From contig CP114485.1 in assembly GCA_027186245.1 (NCBI GenBank), positions 11,684,001-11,748,000 of the forward strand: a stretch of 64,000 bases of DNA. The letters are read 5' to 3'. The number at the start of each line of letters is the position of its first letter. The stretch's first letter is position 1. Of this stretch, positions 21,186 through 33,932 are shown piece after piece. The DNA comes from Coriaria nepalensis (Eukaryota; Streptophyta; Magnoliopsida; Cucurbitales; Coriariaceae). The translations under genes and the position numbers were made by a program. The notes beneath the pieces are model-generated. The model was not told the DNA's origin. It did not search any database and saw nothing but the letters and a program-made list of their open reading frames with translations.

Positions 21186-24060
21186 TCATTCCTGCCTAGA
21201 TCTTTTTTCTTCTGCCTCTCGCCTTCTTTGCTGCCTGTTAAAAAATATGTATATAATAACTGTAACAATTATTATATATGCTCATTTAAAAAAATATTTT
21301 AGGTAAACTATATCTATAGTGAACCAATACATCTCACACATACAAAATTGATATGATGTAAAGTTGACATACATGCTTGGGATGATTTATGATGTAAAGT
21401 TGATATGTATGTTTGAGATGGATCGATCAATCCGTAAATACAGTCTACCCAAAAATTTCTCCTACAAAATATGATCTCATATAAGTAAAATCATCTTTTA
21501 AGAGTTTTGAAAATTCAGGCCAAATTAGATTTACTCCCTTCAAATTATTATCTTATTTGAAAGACTTCTTAAACTATCACTTTTTATGAAAACCACCTAA
21601 ACTATTCTCTGGTCAGACTTTACTTTCTTTAAGGTTGTTTCTAGTCTTTTAAAAAAAAATGTTAATCCTAGATTTATCTTCTTCTTTTTTCGTTTTCACC
21701 CTAATCTCATTGATGGAGATCTAAAATGGAAAATTAAAAATAAGTTAAGGGAAGAAAATAATAATTTGGGATAAAATTTAGGAAAAGATAAATTTAGAGT
21801 TAAATTTTTTTTAAAAGCCGGAAACAGCTTTGAAATTTATGAAATGTAGTAGTTTAAGAGGGCTACTTTCAAATTGGGTGGTAGTTTGAGGGTAAGTCTA
21901 ATTTGGCCAAAAATGTATCCCTTCCCTTCCATTTGTATTCAAGAACGTGATTGAAGATACGAAAAACTTCGTACTAGAGGGAATAAGAAAAAGAGAGAGA
22001 GAGAAAGAGAGCTTACGCAAAAGCCATGTATCCAACGCCAACATTAGTAGCAGCTAAAAGTGTAGCGTGGGTCCCAACGGTAGAAATGGGATCCAGCCCT
22101 CCAATGGGTGCAATTGGATTTCTTGTATCACCTTCAACGTGAAACGAAATATGTTGATCGAATGACGCCATTTATTTATTTCCGGATAAGTTAGACAAGT
22201 ACAGATTGATGATACCTTATCCCACTTTGATTTCTTGTTCTGTCTTCCAACCCTAGCAACAGAATCAGATGTGGGGGGGTACAGATAGCAATCCACTAGA
22301 CGATACAACTGAAATAACAGTGAAAATACTCAACATAAGTGAATTGCAAAGTCAAACATCAACAAAAATGATAAGAAATTTGTTATTGCTAAATTATCTC
22401 CAAATATCAGATTACAAATAGGTGCTTCAGTAGTCGATTTCAATGATAAATGAGAGAATTTAAAGATGGGAGAATCTCCTTGCAAATTTGAGAGAAAAAT
22501 TGTTGTTCAAACCTGGCAGAGGTATATTTATTTTAGGCGCAGAAGCAACTGTGCCAGGTTGTTTTCCTCCGGCCATTAAATCAATCTTAGGACTCTTCTT
22601 TCTTTCTTGCTCTTTTCTCTCCATTTCTCATTTTATATCAGCTTCTGCTGCGTGAAAGATGCAATAGTGAATAAGGAAGGACTAATGCAGGCTGAAAGTA
22701 GAAAAATAATCTTGAATTATATTCATAAGCATATAAACACAGGTAATGAATGATATTAACAGCACTACTGTATTCTCCTAAGTTTCAGTAACTTATCTCA
22801 GAAATGAGTCATAAGAAGGAAGACAAACAATGGTTTTCATTTATGACCTTAACACCCAAACTAAAAATATTGAACATCCATAAAAATAAGTCCTTCACAG
22901 ATGTTCATAATAAGCTGGAAATCTGTCTTTAAATCATTGCTTTAATATTCGGAATAGCAAGAGATTCCAGAAGGTGGAACAACTTTTGTTTCACTTCTGG
23001 GTTCCTTTCTATAAAACCAAACAAAACTTTTTGGCATATTAGTGACCCAAAATGCATAGTACAAGGTGCCCATTTGCTTTAAGAAAGCAATCACTCTGTG
23101 GAAGAGAGATATGTAGAAGGAATTGTCAGTAACCTATTTCATCGTAGTAGTTGTTTTTGTCATATCTATGAGGGTCAAAAACATCTTTACTGAAGCAAGA
23201 CCTTATCTGATCAATATCTTAATACCTCACCGCATGCAACAAAAAGTCTGGGTTGCGGTAATCCTTCCTATTCCATACTTCTGCATTAAAGCTTGTTCCA
23301 GCTTTTTTTATAATAAAAAAACTTGTTAATTTTCCTCTGCAAGAGCAAAGCATATGAAACAGGAATATCAAGAGTATTATAATCTAAGGCAATAAACATA
23401 AAAGCATTGGCATGTATATAAGCTTATAAGTCGTTATGAAACTTTTGAAGCAAAATTGTTTAAATAGTAAGTACAAATAATGCAACACAAGGGTTCAGGT
23501 GAGAAAAATCAATTTTAGAAATAAATTAAAAAACAAAAAACTTGGTGATAAATATAAAATGTGAAACAGCAGTTAATATATCAGACTTGTTTAAATTCGA
23601 TAAGGACAATATTGTGACACTGGTCAAGCATAAGGAATGAATGTAATTCTGGTAATGCAGGTAACTCACTTTTCAAAATAGAAACCAATAGCTAATCTAT
23701 AAATTTTATCCCTTAGTTATAGAAGATTTATTGTACTTCTGAATTTTGCATGTAACTAACTTTCCAAATCAGAATTAAAAGCCAATCAGAAGATAGTCCT
23801 TATAAAGGAGCTTACTTGCAGATCTTGTGAGCACTTTTCCTTTGGCTACGGTGGAAGAAACCTATCCAAAGGGTCAGCATCCTTTGCTCTTCTATGATTA
23901 CTTCCTCAGGATTTGCACCTTCTGATTCCAGCATAGAATAGTTAATTGAATCTTGTGATGGTTTAGAGTATTGAGGAGGTGTAGCTTGATTGCTTGGTGT
24001 AGCAACATGAGCAGTGATTGGAGTTGCTTTGTCTTGGAATAACAACACTACATGTGTCAT
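21186..24060 (-). pseudogene. HCNGP/SAP30BP-like transcriptional regulator pseudogene
   Basis: Remains of a plant HCNGP-domain protein (PF07818, related to human SAP30BP). Blocks from 5' to 3': 23816-about 24040, 23134-23336, 22513-22647, 22216-22308, 22017-22131 and about 21186-21234. Recognisable motifs are ESEGANPEEVIIEEQ, the RKINKF...KKAG...FNAE...RKDYRNPDFLLHAVRY block, CFSKDVFDPH, ERKEQERKKSPKID, NKKSKWDK, and QQRRREAEEKR. Breaks seen: one base missing after EEVIIEEQ and a TAG soon after in the first block; TAA after HAVRY in the second; TGA before EMERKEQ in the third; a 7-C homopolymer that shifts the frame in the fourth (22273-22279). GT-AG sites remain at most junctions. It is convergent with the O-fucosyltransferase pseudogene, whose end is only about 200 bp away. 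Confidence 0.8.
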
Positions 24061-26382
24061 TTGCAGTCATTTGTTCTTCAACTATATGTAAAACTTAATT
24101 TATTCTTCAATTATATAGTTTCTATTCACATTATACCATCTTTGGCCAAAAAAAAAAAAAAAGAACAAGCGCTTGACTTGCTAAAACGAAAATATTGATT
24201 TTTCTCATCACTGATTAAGAAAATTGGTTTAGAAATATGCATTTGATGCATTTCCCATAATAATAATATACGCAGCATGGATATTATGTTACGACTTTTA
24301 CTATGCTTGCGTGTCATCGTTTCATCACGACCGACCATGAAGTTGACTTAAGAGATCGTGAACCACGGAGTCAGAGCCTCTAGCCATAGAGAACTCAGAA
24401 GAGAAGCACGCTCGTACGAAGCAGGAGTGGGGTCCGGTTGCAACGAATTCGAAATTCAACTTGAACTTAGGTTATCATCTCTTAGCCAACGTGTGGGGCA
24501 TGAAGACACGTGAGCAGTACTGAGTAGGAAACACGTGGTATGGTCATTGATTTGGTTCACTTTTTGGTCGGGGGGAATCTGGACCACCCTCTTAAGAGAT
24601 TCTCTTTCCTAGGACCACCCTTAAGAGAATTAAAATATAAATCCTAATCACAAATTTCGAATAATTCGAGTGTTGTAAATAAATGTGAGAGTTAAATATA
24701 TAAACCTTAGCACATAATTTTGGAATGTATAAATTTTTAATTTATATGATATGTATCGAAATTATCATATATATTATGAATATTATTTTAACTCTCAAAA
24801 TTAATTATCTTATTTACAATTAAACTTGAAATAAAAATCATAACTCTATAATTTATAATCAAAAATTTTAAAATATCTTAATTATATATTAAATTGAACA
24901 TTAAATATAAACTAATAGTTAACCTCATTAAAAAAATTAAAAAAAAAAAACATACACACGTTACTTCTAAATTTTTTATAACACTCATGTGTCAAATTTT
25001 ATAATCAAAATTCTTTAAATATTATAATTTATAATAAATTTTATTAAATATAAATTAATAACTATAAAAAAAAAAGGGAAAAACCCACATTTGCAAGAAA
25101 AAAAATACAATCTTATTTTTTTTATTTTTTATTTTTATCTAAGGAAACCCTATTTGTTCACAATCTAAGGAAAATATAAAGCATAAACCCTAATTGATAA
25201 TAAAACTAAAAATAAAAAGAAAAAAAAAGATTGCACAAATAAGAAAATTGATAAAAATGTCAACTTTTATTTATGATCTAAGAAAAATCGTAATTTATGG
25301 ATAAATATAAGAAAATAAAGGTAAATAAAAGAAATAAAATAATAATTTAACTTAAAATCAATTAAATATATAGTTGAATATTGGATGAGTAACATTATGT
25401 ATTGTACAAATTTCTTCGTAGCTTCGAAGTTAGGAAAAGTATTTCGCAATATTCTTAGATATTAAATTTCTTCCAAAATGTGGTGTAGATAATTAATTAT
25501 TTGAATTACTTATTTTCACTTATTTTTTTGAAATAATAAATATTAATATGTATCGAATCTAATTTCATGGCTAAATTTAATTTAGCTATTTTTTCGATGC
25601 GAAAATTCCGAAATAAAGGATTTAATCAAACATATATGTTGTAAATTTTATATTATTTAGATAACATTAAAATAATTTATATTATTTGATTTAATATATT
25701 CGACTGTTTGTCTTAAAAATACTTTTACGTTTGTCCCAAAAAAAAAAAATTGAATTTTTTAATAAATAAAAAATAAAAACATCATACCATTCAAATCTTA
25801 TACTAAAAAAATAAAGTATGAGAATTCTAAACTTGAAAAGCAAACCGCGTAGATTAGGAGGAAATGTTCACATTACTCAAGTTCTAAGTATTTCTTCTTC
25901 CTTTATGGTAGGGGGAGAGGCCAAATTACAAGTCCAAGGTAACTTAGGAGAAGCATTATATCATATATCATCGTGTTTGGGCGTGTTACGAAACATTACA
26001 ATTTACATCATACATTTAGTGGCATAATCGTAATTTCAAATAACCTCAATGGTCCATGTGTAATGTACCTAAAATATACCCCAAACAAATAAATAAATAA
26101 ATAAATAAAAGCCGACTATAATTATTTTATTTAAAAGAGAGTTAAAATATATATTAACAAAAAAAAAGGGGGTGTTATGTTCATATAAGCACTCTCTCTT
26201 CTACAATAAACCAAGGACAATAAAATCATTAGGAGGACAACCCAAAACCAGCTTTTTCCATGGCGGACAATCATTAGCAAAACTCCAAACCCTTCGTCGG
26301 CTGATAAAACGGAAAAGGAAAGAATATATCTCAATTTCCACCTTCTTCTTCTCTAAAAGAAGAAAATCTAAATCATTCATCC
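24061..26382. other. Intergenic DNA upstream of CIPK12/19-like gene
   Basis: About 2.3 kb of very AT-rich DNA with no supported gene. Two CACGTG boxes (24507-24512, 24532-24537) lie about 1.85 kb upstream of the kinase start. A short TAAA/AAAT run is at 26085-26110. The 5' UTR of the kinase probably occupies part of 26200-26382. Confidence 0.5.
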
Positions 26383-27771
26383 ATGGCGGATGAATTCAAA
26401 AAGAACAGCGGCAGCAAGAAGGAATTTCAGTCTCTTCTCTTAGGTCGGTACGAGGTCGGGAAGCTTCTCGGCCATGGAACCTTTGCAAAAGTCTACCACG
26501 CTCGGAACGTAAAATCGAACGAAAGCGTAGCGATCAAGGTCATCGACAAGGAGAAGATCTTGAAAGGAGGTCTAATTGCTCACATCAAGCGCGAGATCTC
26601 GATTCTCCGCCGTGTTCGTCATCCGAACATAGTCCACCTCTTCGAGGTCATGGCTACGAAGGCCAAGATTTACTTCGTCATGGAGTACGTTCGCGGCGGC
26701 GAACTTTTCAAGAAGGTCGCGAAAGGTCGGTTGAAGGAAGAACTAGCTCGGAAATACTTTCAGCAATTGATCTCCGCCGTCGGATTCTGCCACGCTCGCG
26801 GCGTTTACCACCGCGACCTGAAGCCGGAAAACCTCTTGCTCGACCTAAATGGCGATCTGAAAGTCTCCGATTTCGGACTTAGCGCCGTATCAGATCAGAT
26901 TCGTCAAGACGGCTTGTTCCATACATTTTGCGGCACCCCGGCTTACGTTGCGCCTGAGGTCCTAGCTCGACGAGGCTATGAAGCTGCTAAGGTAGATATC
27001 TGGTCCTGTGGAATCGTTCTATTTGTTCTTATGGCTGGCTATTTACCTTTCCAGGACCAGAATATCATGGCAATGTATAAGAAAATCTACAAAGGCGAAT
27101 TCAGGTGCCCTAAATGGTTCTCACCAGACCTGACTCGGCTCCTAACTCGCCTTCTCGATACGAATCCTGAAACCAGAATCACAATCCCTGAAATTATGGA
27201 AAACAGATGGTTCAAAAAAGGGTTTAAGCATATAAAATTCTATATAGAGGATGATAAGCTCTGTAATGTTGCGGATGATGATGACGATTCTTTATCCGAA
27301 AAATCTTTATCCGAATCGGATTCAGAACCTGAGCCAAGGAGGAGGATTAATACTTCCTTGCCTAGACCGACTAGTTTAAACGCATTTGATATAATATCCT
27401 TTTCGCCTGGTTTTGATCTTTCTGGTTTGTTTGAAGATGGGGGAGAGGAAGCTAGGTTTGTTTCAGGTGCACCCGTATCCGAAATTATATCGAAATTAGA
27501 GGAGATTGCAAAAGTAGTGAGCTTTACAGTGAGGAAGAAGGATTGTAGAGTGAGCTTGGAAGGGTCAAGAGAAGGGGTAAAGGGGCCATTAACAATTGCA
27601 GCTGAGATTTTCGAGTTAACACCTGAATTGGTAGTTGTAGAGGTGAAGAAGAAAGGAGGGGATAAATCAGAGTATGAACAATTCTGTAATGCAGAATTGA
27701 AGCCTGGATTGCAGAATTTGATACTCGAAAAGTCTCCCTCGTCGTCACGCTTGATTTCTGATACTGAATAG
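26383..27771 (+). CDS. CIPK12-like: CBL-interacting protein kinase, CIPK12/CIPK19-like
   Basis: Intronless Ser/Thr kinase of the CIPK/SnRK3 family, 462 residues. CIPKs are activated by calcineurin B-like calcium sensors and act at the plasma membrane, vacuole and cytosol on ion transport and stress signalling. The kinase domain is at about 23-277, with the Gly loop GHGTFAKV, Lys52 (VAIK), HRDLKPEN (143-150), DFG (163-165), the activation loop ending GTPAYVAPE, and the usual C-lobe. A NAF/FISL motif at 333-350 ([18 protein letters not shown]) binds CBLs, followed by a protein-phosphatase interaction region at about 365-440. An acidic stretch (DDDDD) lies just before NAF. The intronless structure and sequence place it in the CIPK12/19/18 group. 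The ATG follows an in-frame UTR and matches family starts. It is convergent with the CIPK20-like gene. Confidence 0.95.
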   Translation: MADEFKKNSGSKKEFQSLLLGRYEVGKLLGHGTFAKVYHARNVKSNESVAIKVIDKEKILKGGLIAHIKREISILRRVRHPNIVHLFEVMATKAKIYFVMEYVRGGELFKKVAKGRLKEELARKYFQQLISAVGFCHARGVYHRDLKPENLLLDLNGDLKVSDFGLSAVSDQIRQDGLFHTFCGTPAYVAPEVLARRGYEAAKVDIWSCGIVLFVLMAGYLPFQDQNIMAMYKKIYKGEFRCPKWFSPDLTRLLTRLLDTNPETRITIPEIMENRWFKKGFKHIKFYIEDDKLCNVADDDDDSLSEKSLSESDSEPEPRRRINTSLPRPTSLNAFDIISFSPGFDLSGLFEDGGEEARFVSGAPVSEIISKLEEIAKVVSFTVRKKDCRVSLEGSREGVKGPLTIAAEIFELTPELVVVEVKKKGGDKSEYEQFCNAELKPGLQNLILEKSPSSSRLISDTE

Positions 27772-28812
27772 AGAGAAAGGGTATGATCCGATTCTTACTC
27801 CATCAAAATTCTCCGTTTTTTTTTTATGTGACGTGTGTATGATATTGTCTTCTCTTATTTTTATTTACTTTTTTCCTTCCCAATTTTTTCTCGGATTGTT
27901 CTTGTTGTGCTAATCCAAAAAGAAGAAAAAAAGATGGGAAAAAGAAAAACCAACAAATAAACATAAAAAGATGCGGAGATTTAGATGCTAAAAATAATAT
28001 GTACGGTTGAAATAGATCGGTCCATCATAAACACGTTTCACATAATAACTTCTCAATATACATAGCTGAATGTAATGTTATATTCTCGCCGAGATGACTA
28101 CATTAGAGACTACTAGAAGAGATCTGAATTACATTTGTTGTTCTTGTCAGCTTTCCTGTTATTTGTTGTTGAATGACTTCTGTGTATATTGCATTCTTCT
28201 ACAATATATTATGAAAGAGAAAAAATTGTGCCAAAAAATAAAGGAGAGGAAATTTGAGCTGAGTTCATCTTCTGTTATATGAATCATTGCTTAAATTGTA
28301 TGCTTGCATGATAGGTTTAAGTCGTATACCTTTAATAGTGGAGATTCAAACCTACCTTCAATATCTTAATACGAACTGCTGATTATTCGTCCAACCCATT
28401 ACTTGTGCGACAATGAGTTGGTTTCTCTTGTAGCTTAATGTTAATTCAAAAAGCTAGCAGGCTAGTTGATGATGGCGGGTAAGTCTTGCCCATTAGTTTT
28501 GAAGATATACAGGTAGGACTTTATTTTGTCGGAAATGTGATTGCAACAAGTGAATCAATTTGGACTGTACAATGAATAAATAATGCGGGCCCAGATAAGA
28601 AACCCGTGTTTGCCTATAAGCTATATAACATATGCGTGGTCCCCCCCCTTTCCCCCCTTTTTTTCTTGGCTAAATGTCAATTTTAAGGATATAAGAAGTC
28701 GTTTCATGTAGGAAAATGCTTTTTGGAAGAGAAACATTAATTTTGAACAGTGGCCTACAAATTCTTACACGCATCGTGAAGAGAGATCATGTGCCATTTT
28801 TTTTTCCCTTCA

Positions 28813-28854
<42 letters not shown>

Positions 28855-29057
28855 GAGATATACACAAAACTTAATAATAATTATAAATATTATATTTATA
28901 ATTTTCAGGCATTCAATTACCTTGATATAATTATAAATATTATTTTTATACATAATATTATTAAATATAATATAATTATAATTATAAGTCTTCGCAAATT
29001 TATAAGACATCTGGTGTTAAGTATTCTCAGAGTTAGAAAAAAGATGTAGATAATTAT
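27772..29057. other. Intergenic DNA 3' of CIPK12/19-like gene
   Basis: The 3' UTR of the kinase probably lies in the first few hundred bases. The rest is AT-rich with a (TA)n microsatellite at about 28817-28852 and a C/T run at 28640-28665. No gene supported. Confidence 0.5.
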
Positions 29058-29460
29058 ATGCATGTGCTTTTTTCCTTTGCACGGAATGATTCTTCTTATG
29101 GTGGGATTGTTCGTAACTCTCTCGATAAAGTGGTTAAGGGTTTTTGTTCCTCCCTTCATTGCTCAAATAGTTTTCAGGTTGAAATTCTTGATTCTTATTA
29201 TTATGGTATTCAACTAGCGGTAAGATCTACCTATTTTTCCTTTAGATAGAGAGTTATTTGAACTTTATAGTTCATGCTATTAATAATAACTATCTAAATT
29301 GAAAAATTCAAAAGTTTTAGTATCATATTCAATTTTCGATTTATTTTTTTATATTTAGATTAAACATATATACATAGAGAGTAATAATACAACGGATGTT
29401 TTGGCTAATGTTGAATCAAAATTTGCTCTTCTTTTTTTTGAGGAATTTCTTTCTAAACAG
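29058..29460 (+). mobile_element. LINE-type RNase H relic
   Basis: Short remnant of the plant RVT_3/RNase H-like domain found at the end of many non-LTR retroelements. The frame beginning at 29058 has a YGGIVRNSLDKVVKGF motif followed by a VEILDSYYYGIQLAV segment. After a break, a second piece near 29380-29450 reads like RESNNTTDVLANVESKF, the usual end of the domain. It is not functional. Confidence 0.55.
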
Positions 29461-30680
29461 AATGATAGAAGTAAAACAGTTATAATCAAAATAATAAAAA
29501 ATAGTTTATAGATAAATAAGTAAGAAATAAACACTAGTTAGGTTCTATATATTGAAAATAAATAAAGGTTTAAAAAAAAAAAAATTAAAACTGATGTGTC
29601 ATGATTGTTGCTTTCAAGTGGTGGTTGTCTCTGTTGACAGTCGACATCATTGTGCCACGTCATCTTCAACAGAAGCTGATAAAAAAAATGTACCAGATAA
29701 AAATGTAATGTAAATATGGGTATCTAAATCTATTACTTCTTTTAGGTGATGTCACCCAGTTTTAGATTTATTACTTCTTTTAGGTGCTCGATTAATTTAT
29801 TTCCTAGAAGGAATATCTGTTTTAATTTCTCCGTGTGGGGTCACAAGTTGGAAAAAAAAAAAGAAAAAAGAAAGAAGCTATTATTAATTTACTAGTTAGA
29901 ATTAGACCACCATCTATATAAATACTATATATATATAATTAATAAATTTAAATAAAATATGATGAATTTTTTTATTATTAAAAATTAAAATGATTTGATA
30001 ATTATTTATATTAAAGCATCATTTTTTTTAATATAATTTTTTTTAAAATTTTTTTTTCTTTTTCAAAGCATCATTTTTATTTCTACAAAGTATTTTTCTT
30101 GTAAATTGACCCATCAAGGATGTAATGATTTGAAGGGAAAGAAAAAAAAAAAAAAAGAAGGGGATAAAAGCACTTGCGCTTATCTGATAAAAATCTAGGT
30201 TGAGAGATCAAAGGATTTTGGGAGGATATATGCTGCATTTGAAAATACAAAGTTTAACTTGAGTAGGAAGAGATATGTACATATTAAGAGATACCCTAAT
30301 TTGGATCTTACCGTCCGGGTAGGAAAATTTTGAAAAAAAAAAAGAAAAAATTTGCCCACTACATGATTTTGGAAAAAGTGAAGGGTAAGTAGTATTATTT
30401 TGAGTGCAAATCTAAGCATAATATCTTTGCGACTACGATACATTGATATCATATTTGAGACCAAATATTATAATTTTGCCTTAGGAGGCAATATTATTAT
30501 GTTACAAGGACTTATGAATACAAATAACTTGTTCTAAATTATAAATAACTTATGAATATGAATAACTCTTGCATACTTTTCCCTCCCCCCATGCAATATA
30601 TATTGATTGCATAAGGTAAGACCCAATACACATACTATTATACGAACCGGACAAAATCAGATTGAAAATCAACGCATTAT
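29461..30680. other. Intergenic DNA 3' of CIPK20-like gene
   Basis: AT-rich, with no supported gene. The part close to 30680 is the likely 3' UTR of the minus-strand kinase. Confidence 0.5.
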
Positions 30681-32126
30681 CTACACCCCATTCGGCTTTG
30701 GTTGTGTTTCTTGTTGTAAGCCACTTCCCTCCCAAGCCCAAACAATATCATTAAGAGAAGGCTTCAAACCTTGGTTATAAAGTTTCCTATATTCTAAGGT
30801 ATCACCCGCCGTTTTTGTCATCTCTACCACATAAAAAGAAGGTGTTACTTCAAATATTTCAGCATCTATAGTAAGCTGCCCCTTTCTTCCTACCTTGCTA
30901 CCTTGCATCTTCACTTTCCCATCTCTTTTCATCAACTTGAACCTCTCCACCTTTGCTATCTCTTCGAACTTTGACACGATTGCCGAGGCGGGTTTTGTTG
31001 TTGTGAACCGGCTTTGAGGCTTTTGATTCATGTCTTGCTCGAATAATCCGGATAAGTTGAACCCGGGTGAAAGAGATATAATATCGAATGCATTGAAACA
31101 TGAGGGTTTCATTGAATTATTACTATCATTTTTAATAGTACTTTTAGCCGACTTCAGAGAAGATTCTTCACTAGTTGATGATCGATTATCAAAAGCAGCA
31201 TCAACTTCGTTGATTAAGGTATTTTCCTCATTAACATGATGATGGTCATCATCTTGGGGGAACGCTATTAATGAAGCTTCTTCAATTGGCTTGAAATTCT
31301 TTTTGAACCAAACATTTTCCATGATTTTTGTTACGTCAATTCTTGTGCTGGGATTCGGATCGAGAATTTTGGAGAGAAGCTTACGGACATCGGGAGGAAA
31401 CCAATTCGGGCATTTAAATCCTCCGTTGCTGATTTTTCTATACAATTGCATAAGATTTGAATCATGGAATGGGAGATAACCAGCTAGAAGAATAAAAAGA
31501 ACAACCCCACATGACCAAATATCAGCTTTGGCACCACAATAACCCTTTTTGTTAATTACTTCAGGTGGAACATAAGCTGGAGTTCCACAAGTCGTATGAA
31601 GAAGGCCATCTTTCCTTCTTGATTCACACAAAGCGCTTAAACCGAAATCCGAGACTTTTAGGTTGCCACTATCATCTAGAAGAAGATTCTCGGGCTTCAA
31701 ATCACGGTGGTAGACCCCACGGCTATGACAATAATCAATTGCCCCGATTAATTGTTGGAAATATTTACGGGCGGAATCTTCCTTAAGCTTTCCTCTAGCA
31801 ACCTTGTTGAAAAGCTCACCACCTTTGACATACTCCATGGCAAAATAGATCTTTGTTTTGCTTGCCATGACCTCATAAAGTTGAACGACATTAGGGTGTC
31901 TAACAAGTCGCATAACGGAGATCTCCCGTTTGATTTGGTCAATCATTCCGACACGTAGAACCTTCTCTTTGTCAATGACTTTAATGGCGACGCTATGACC
32001 CGATATCAAGTTACGGGCATGGTAGACTTTGGCAAAAGTCCCTTGCCCTAGCATTCTTCCAATCTCATATCTATGCATCAAAATGGTTCCTTTCTTCTCC
32101 ATTTCTTTCCCCACAATTACCATCAA
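30681..32126 (-). CDS. CIPK20-like: CBL-interacting protein kinase, CIPK20/CIPK5-like
   Basis: Intronless CIPK/SnRK3-family kinase, 481 residues from the first ATG. The family start is more likely the Met at residue 9 (ATG at 32102), giving [13 protein letters not shown]. The kinase domain is at about 20-275, with Gly loop GQGTFAKV, Lys49, HRDLKPEN (140-147) and DFG (160-162). A linker with DDDHHH and Ser-rich stretches precedes the NAF/FISL motif at 345-362 ([18 protein letters not shown]), then a phosphatase-interaction region with the C-terminal [10 protein letters not shown] seen in the CIPK20/5/25 group. Odd residue: the normally fixed APE of the activation segment reads PPE (Ala187 to Pro). 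It lies tail to tail with the CIPK12/19-like gene, as in the Arabidopsis CIPK19/CIPK20 pair as I recall it. Confidence 0.93.
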   Translation of the reverse strand: MMVIVGKEMEKKGTILMHRYEIGRMLGQGTFAKVYHARNLISGHSVAIKVIDKEKVLRVGMIDQIKREISVMRLVRHPNVVQLYEVMASKTKIYFAMEYVKGGELFNKVARGKLKEDSARKYFQQLIGAIDYCHSRGVYHRDLKPENLLLDDSGNLKVSDFGLSALCESRRKDGLLHTTCGTPAYVPPEVINKKGYCGAKADIWSCGVVLFILLAGYLPFHDSNLMQLYRKISNGGFKCPNWFPPDVRKLLSKILDPNPSTRIDVTKIMENVWFKKNFKPIEEASLIAFPQDDDHHHVNEENTLINEVDAAFDNRSSTSEESSLKSAKSTIKNDSNNSMKPSCFNAFDIISLSPGFNLSGLFEQDMNQKPQSRFTTTKPASAIVSKFEEIAKVERFKLMKRDGKVKMQGSKVGRKGQLTIDAEIFEVTPSFYVVEMTKTAGDTLEYRKLYNQGLKPSLNDIVWAWEGSGLQQETQPKPNGV

Positions 32127-33932
32127 TTCCTTTCCACCTAGGTGGAAATGAAATGAAATGAAATTTTACCAAAGAGATGAAGGAAGAATATTGATTTGTT
32201 TAGCTTGCAACATTTTCTATTGTGTTGTTTTGTTCTTGTTCTTTCCTTGGCTCAAGAATAAAAGGATGGAAAAAGAAAGGAAAATGTTGAGAAGTAACCT
32301 TGCCGTTTCAAAAGGCAAGGTGAAGGATGACCTTTAGAAGAAAATGAAGAGAAGAAATAATGTAAATAGAGAGAGCAAAACAATAATTTTACATAGAAAT
32401 AACAAATAGATTTCTCCAGTTAGAAAATTTCTAGGTTAGAATCAATTTTTTTCCACCTACAAATAAGTAAGAACCTGAGGGAATTGTGGGAATACAAGAA
32501 TAATAGAATGGATGAGACTTCCTCTCATAATCTCATTGTAAGGAACTAGTTGACCTTATTTATGTCCAAGTATAGTAATCTTCATATAGCCACAAAAATG
32601 CTATAATAAGGATGGGGTAAACTCTCCTCAAATTGAAATTTAACTTGAGAATCCCTTTTAGTGTAAAATCAATAAAATATATGTGACCCACATACAAATG
32701 TAAGTATTGAGAACCCATATATTTAGTAGTTTTATAATTAAATGGAGACCCTTAGGTTAAAATTCAACTTGATCGGAGTTTCTCTCGATAAGGACATTTT
32801 CATTTTTGTGTTTAAGGTCTTTAAAGTTAACAATAATAAATCTTTTTTTCTTGCTAGTTCATAAGTATCGTACTTGTGCAAAAATAAACTTTTGAGATGG
32901 CCGTTGTATAGCCACGAAAATTGTTGTAGTAATGTCTCTTAAAAAACAACTTTTGCAAGTTCAATATCTGAAGAGATAGGTAGGGACAGATCTAGGAATG
33001 AATGATCATAATGTATATAATGTTGTTTCCATATCCATTATATTATTCTTGGGCTAACTTAAAACAACCAATTTTCGGAATGTTATATTTCTCCACATAT
33101 GTTTAAGAATCACGCAGCCACCCATATCTTATGTCGAGAAATTATGATCAATGAATCATATTGGTCCAAGCCAGCCTTGGCCCCACCAAGTGATTAGACC
33201 ACAACGAGTCGCCCACTGAAACCAAGCCAAGTGGCATCAGTCACACATGGCGGCCATGTGGGAATGTTGGAGAGTGGCCTGGCCTCCCTTGAGAGGGCAT
33301 GATCAGAAATGTTTGAGGAGGTTGATTATGGTTATGATGTTGATTCTTATATAACCACATCACAATGGCATATATTTCATGGCATAGTCACAAGTTTTGT
33401 TTATCAAATACATGGTCTTTCTCATTTGGACTCAAATCAATCCTCAATGCAAAGATTTGAATATACATTAGATATAATATTACCATTCACATAATTCTAT
33501 GAAACTTTTTTAAAATTATGATCGATCACATCACAAGTTAAAAAATATAGTCATATAAAAATATAAAAAGAAGATAAAGATTCAAATTAGCCGATTCATA
33601 ATAAGAGGCAAGCATGTCCAATTAGTATTCTCAAGCATCTAATCAATAGAAGTTAAAACGTAAATTGATATGCACATTGACAATGATATAAGTTAATGTC
33701 TTTACATATATTCCAAACTCTGATCACCCAAAAAAGAAGGAAAAAAAAAATTTGTTGTGTATAAATCGTACTGAAACACCTGATGTCAAACCGAAAGAAT
33801 ATAAACCGAAACGACCCCTCAGAGAACCAAAAAAAAAAAAGAAGGAAAAAAAAATTTGAGTCAAATACATTGTTACAGTGAGATCAACTTGAACTTACGC
33901 CTGGAAATGAGGAGAGGAAAAAAGAAAGCTCA
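32127..33932. other. Intergenic DNA: CIPK20-like promoter and LRR-RLK 3' side
   Basis: No gene supported. The high-coordinate side of the kinase start (32127-32400) is the probable 5' UTR and promoter. A 61-codon plus-strand frame at 33309 has no recognisable content. Confidence 0.5.
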
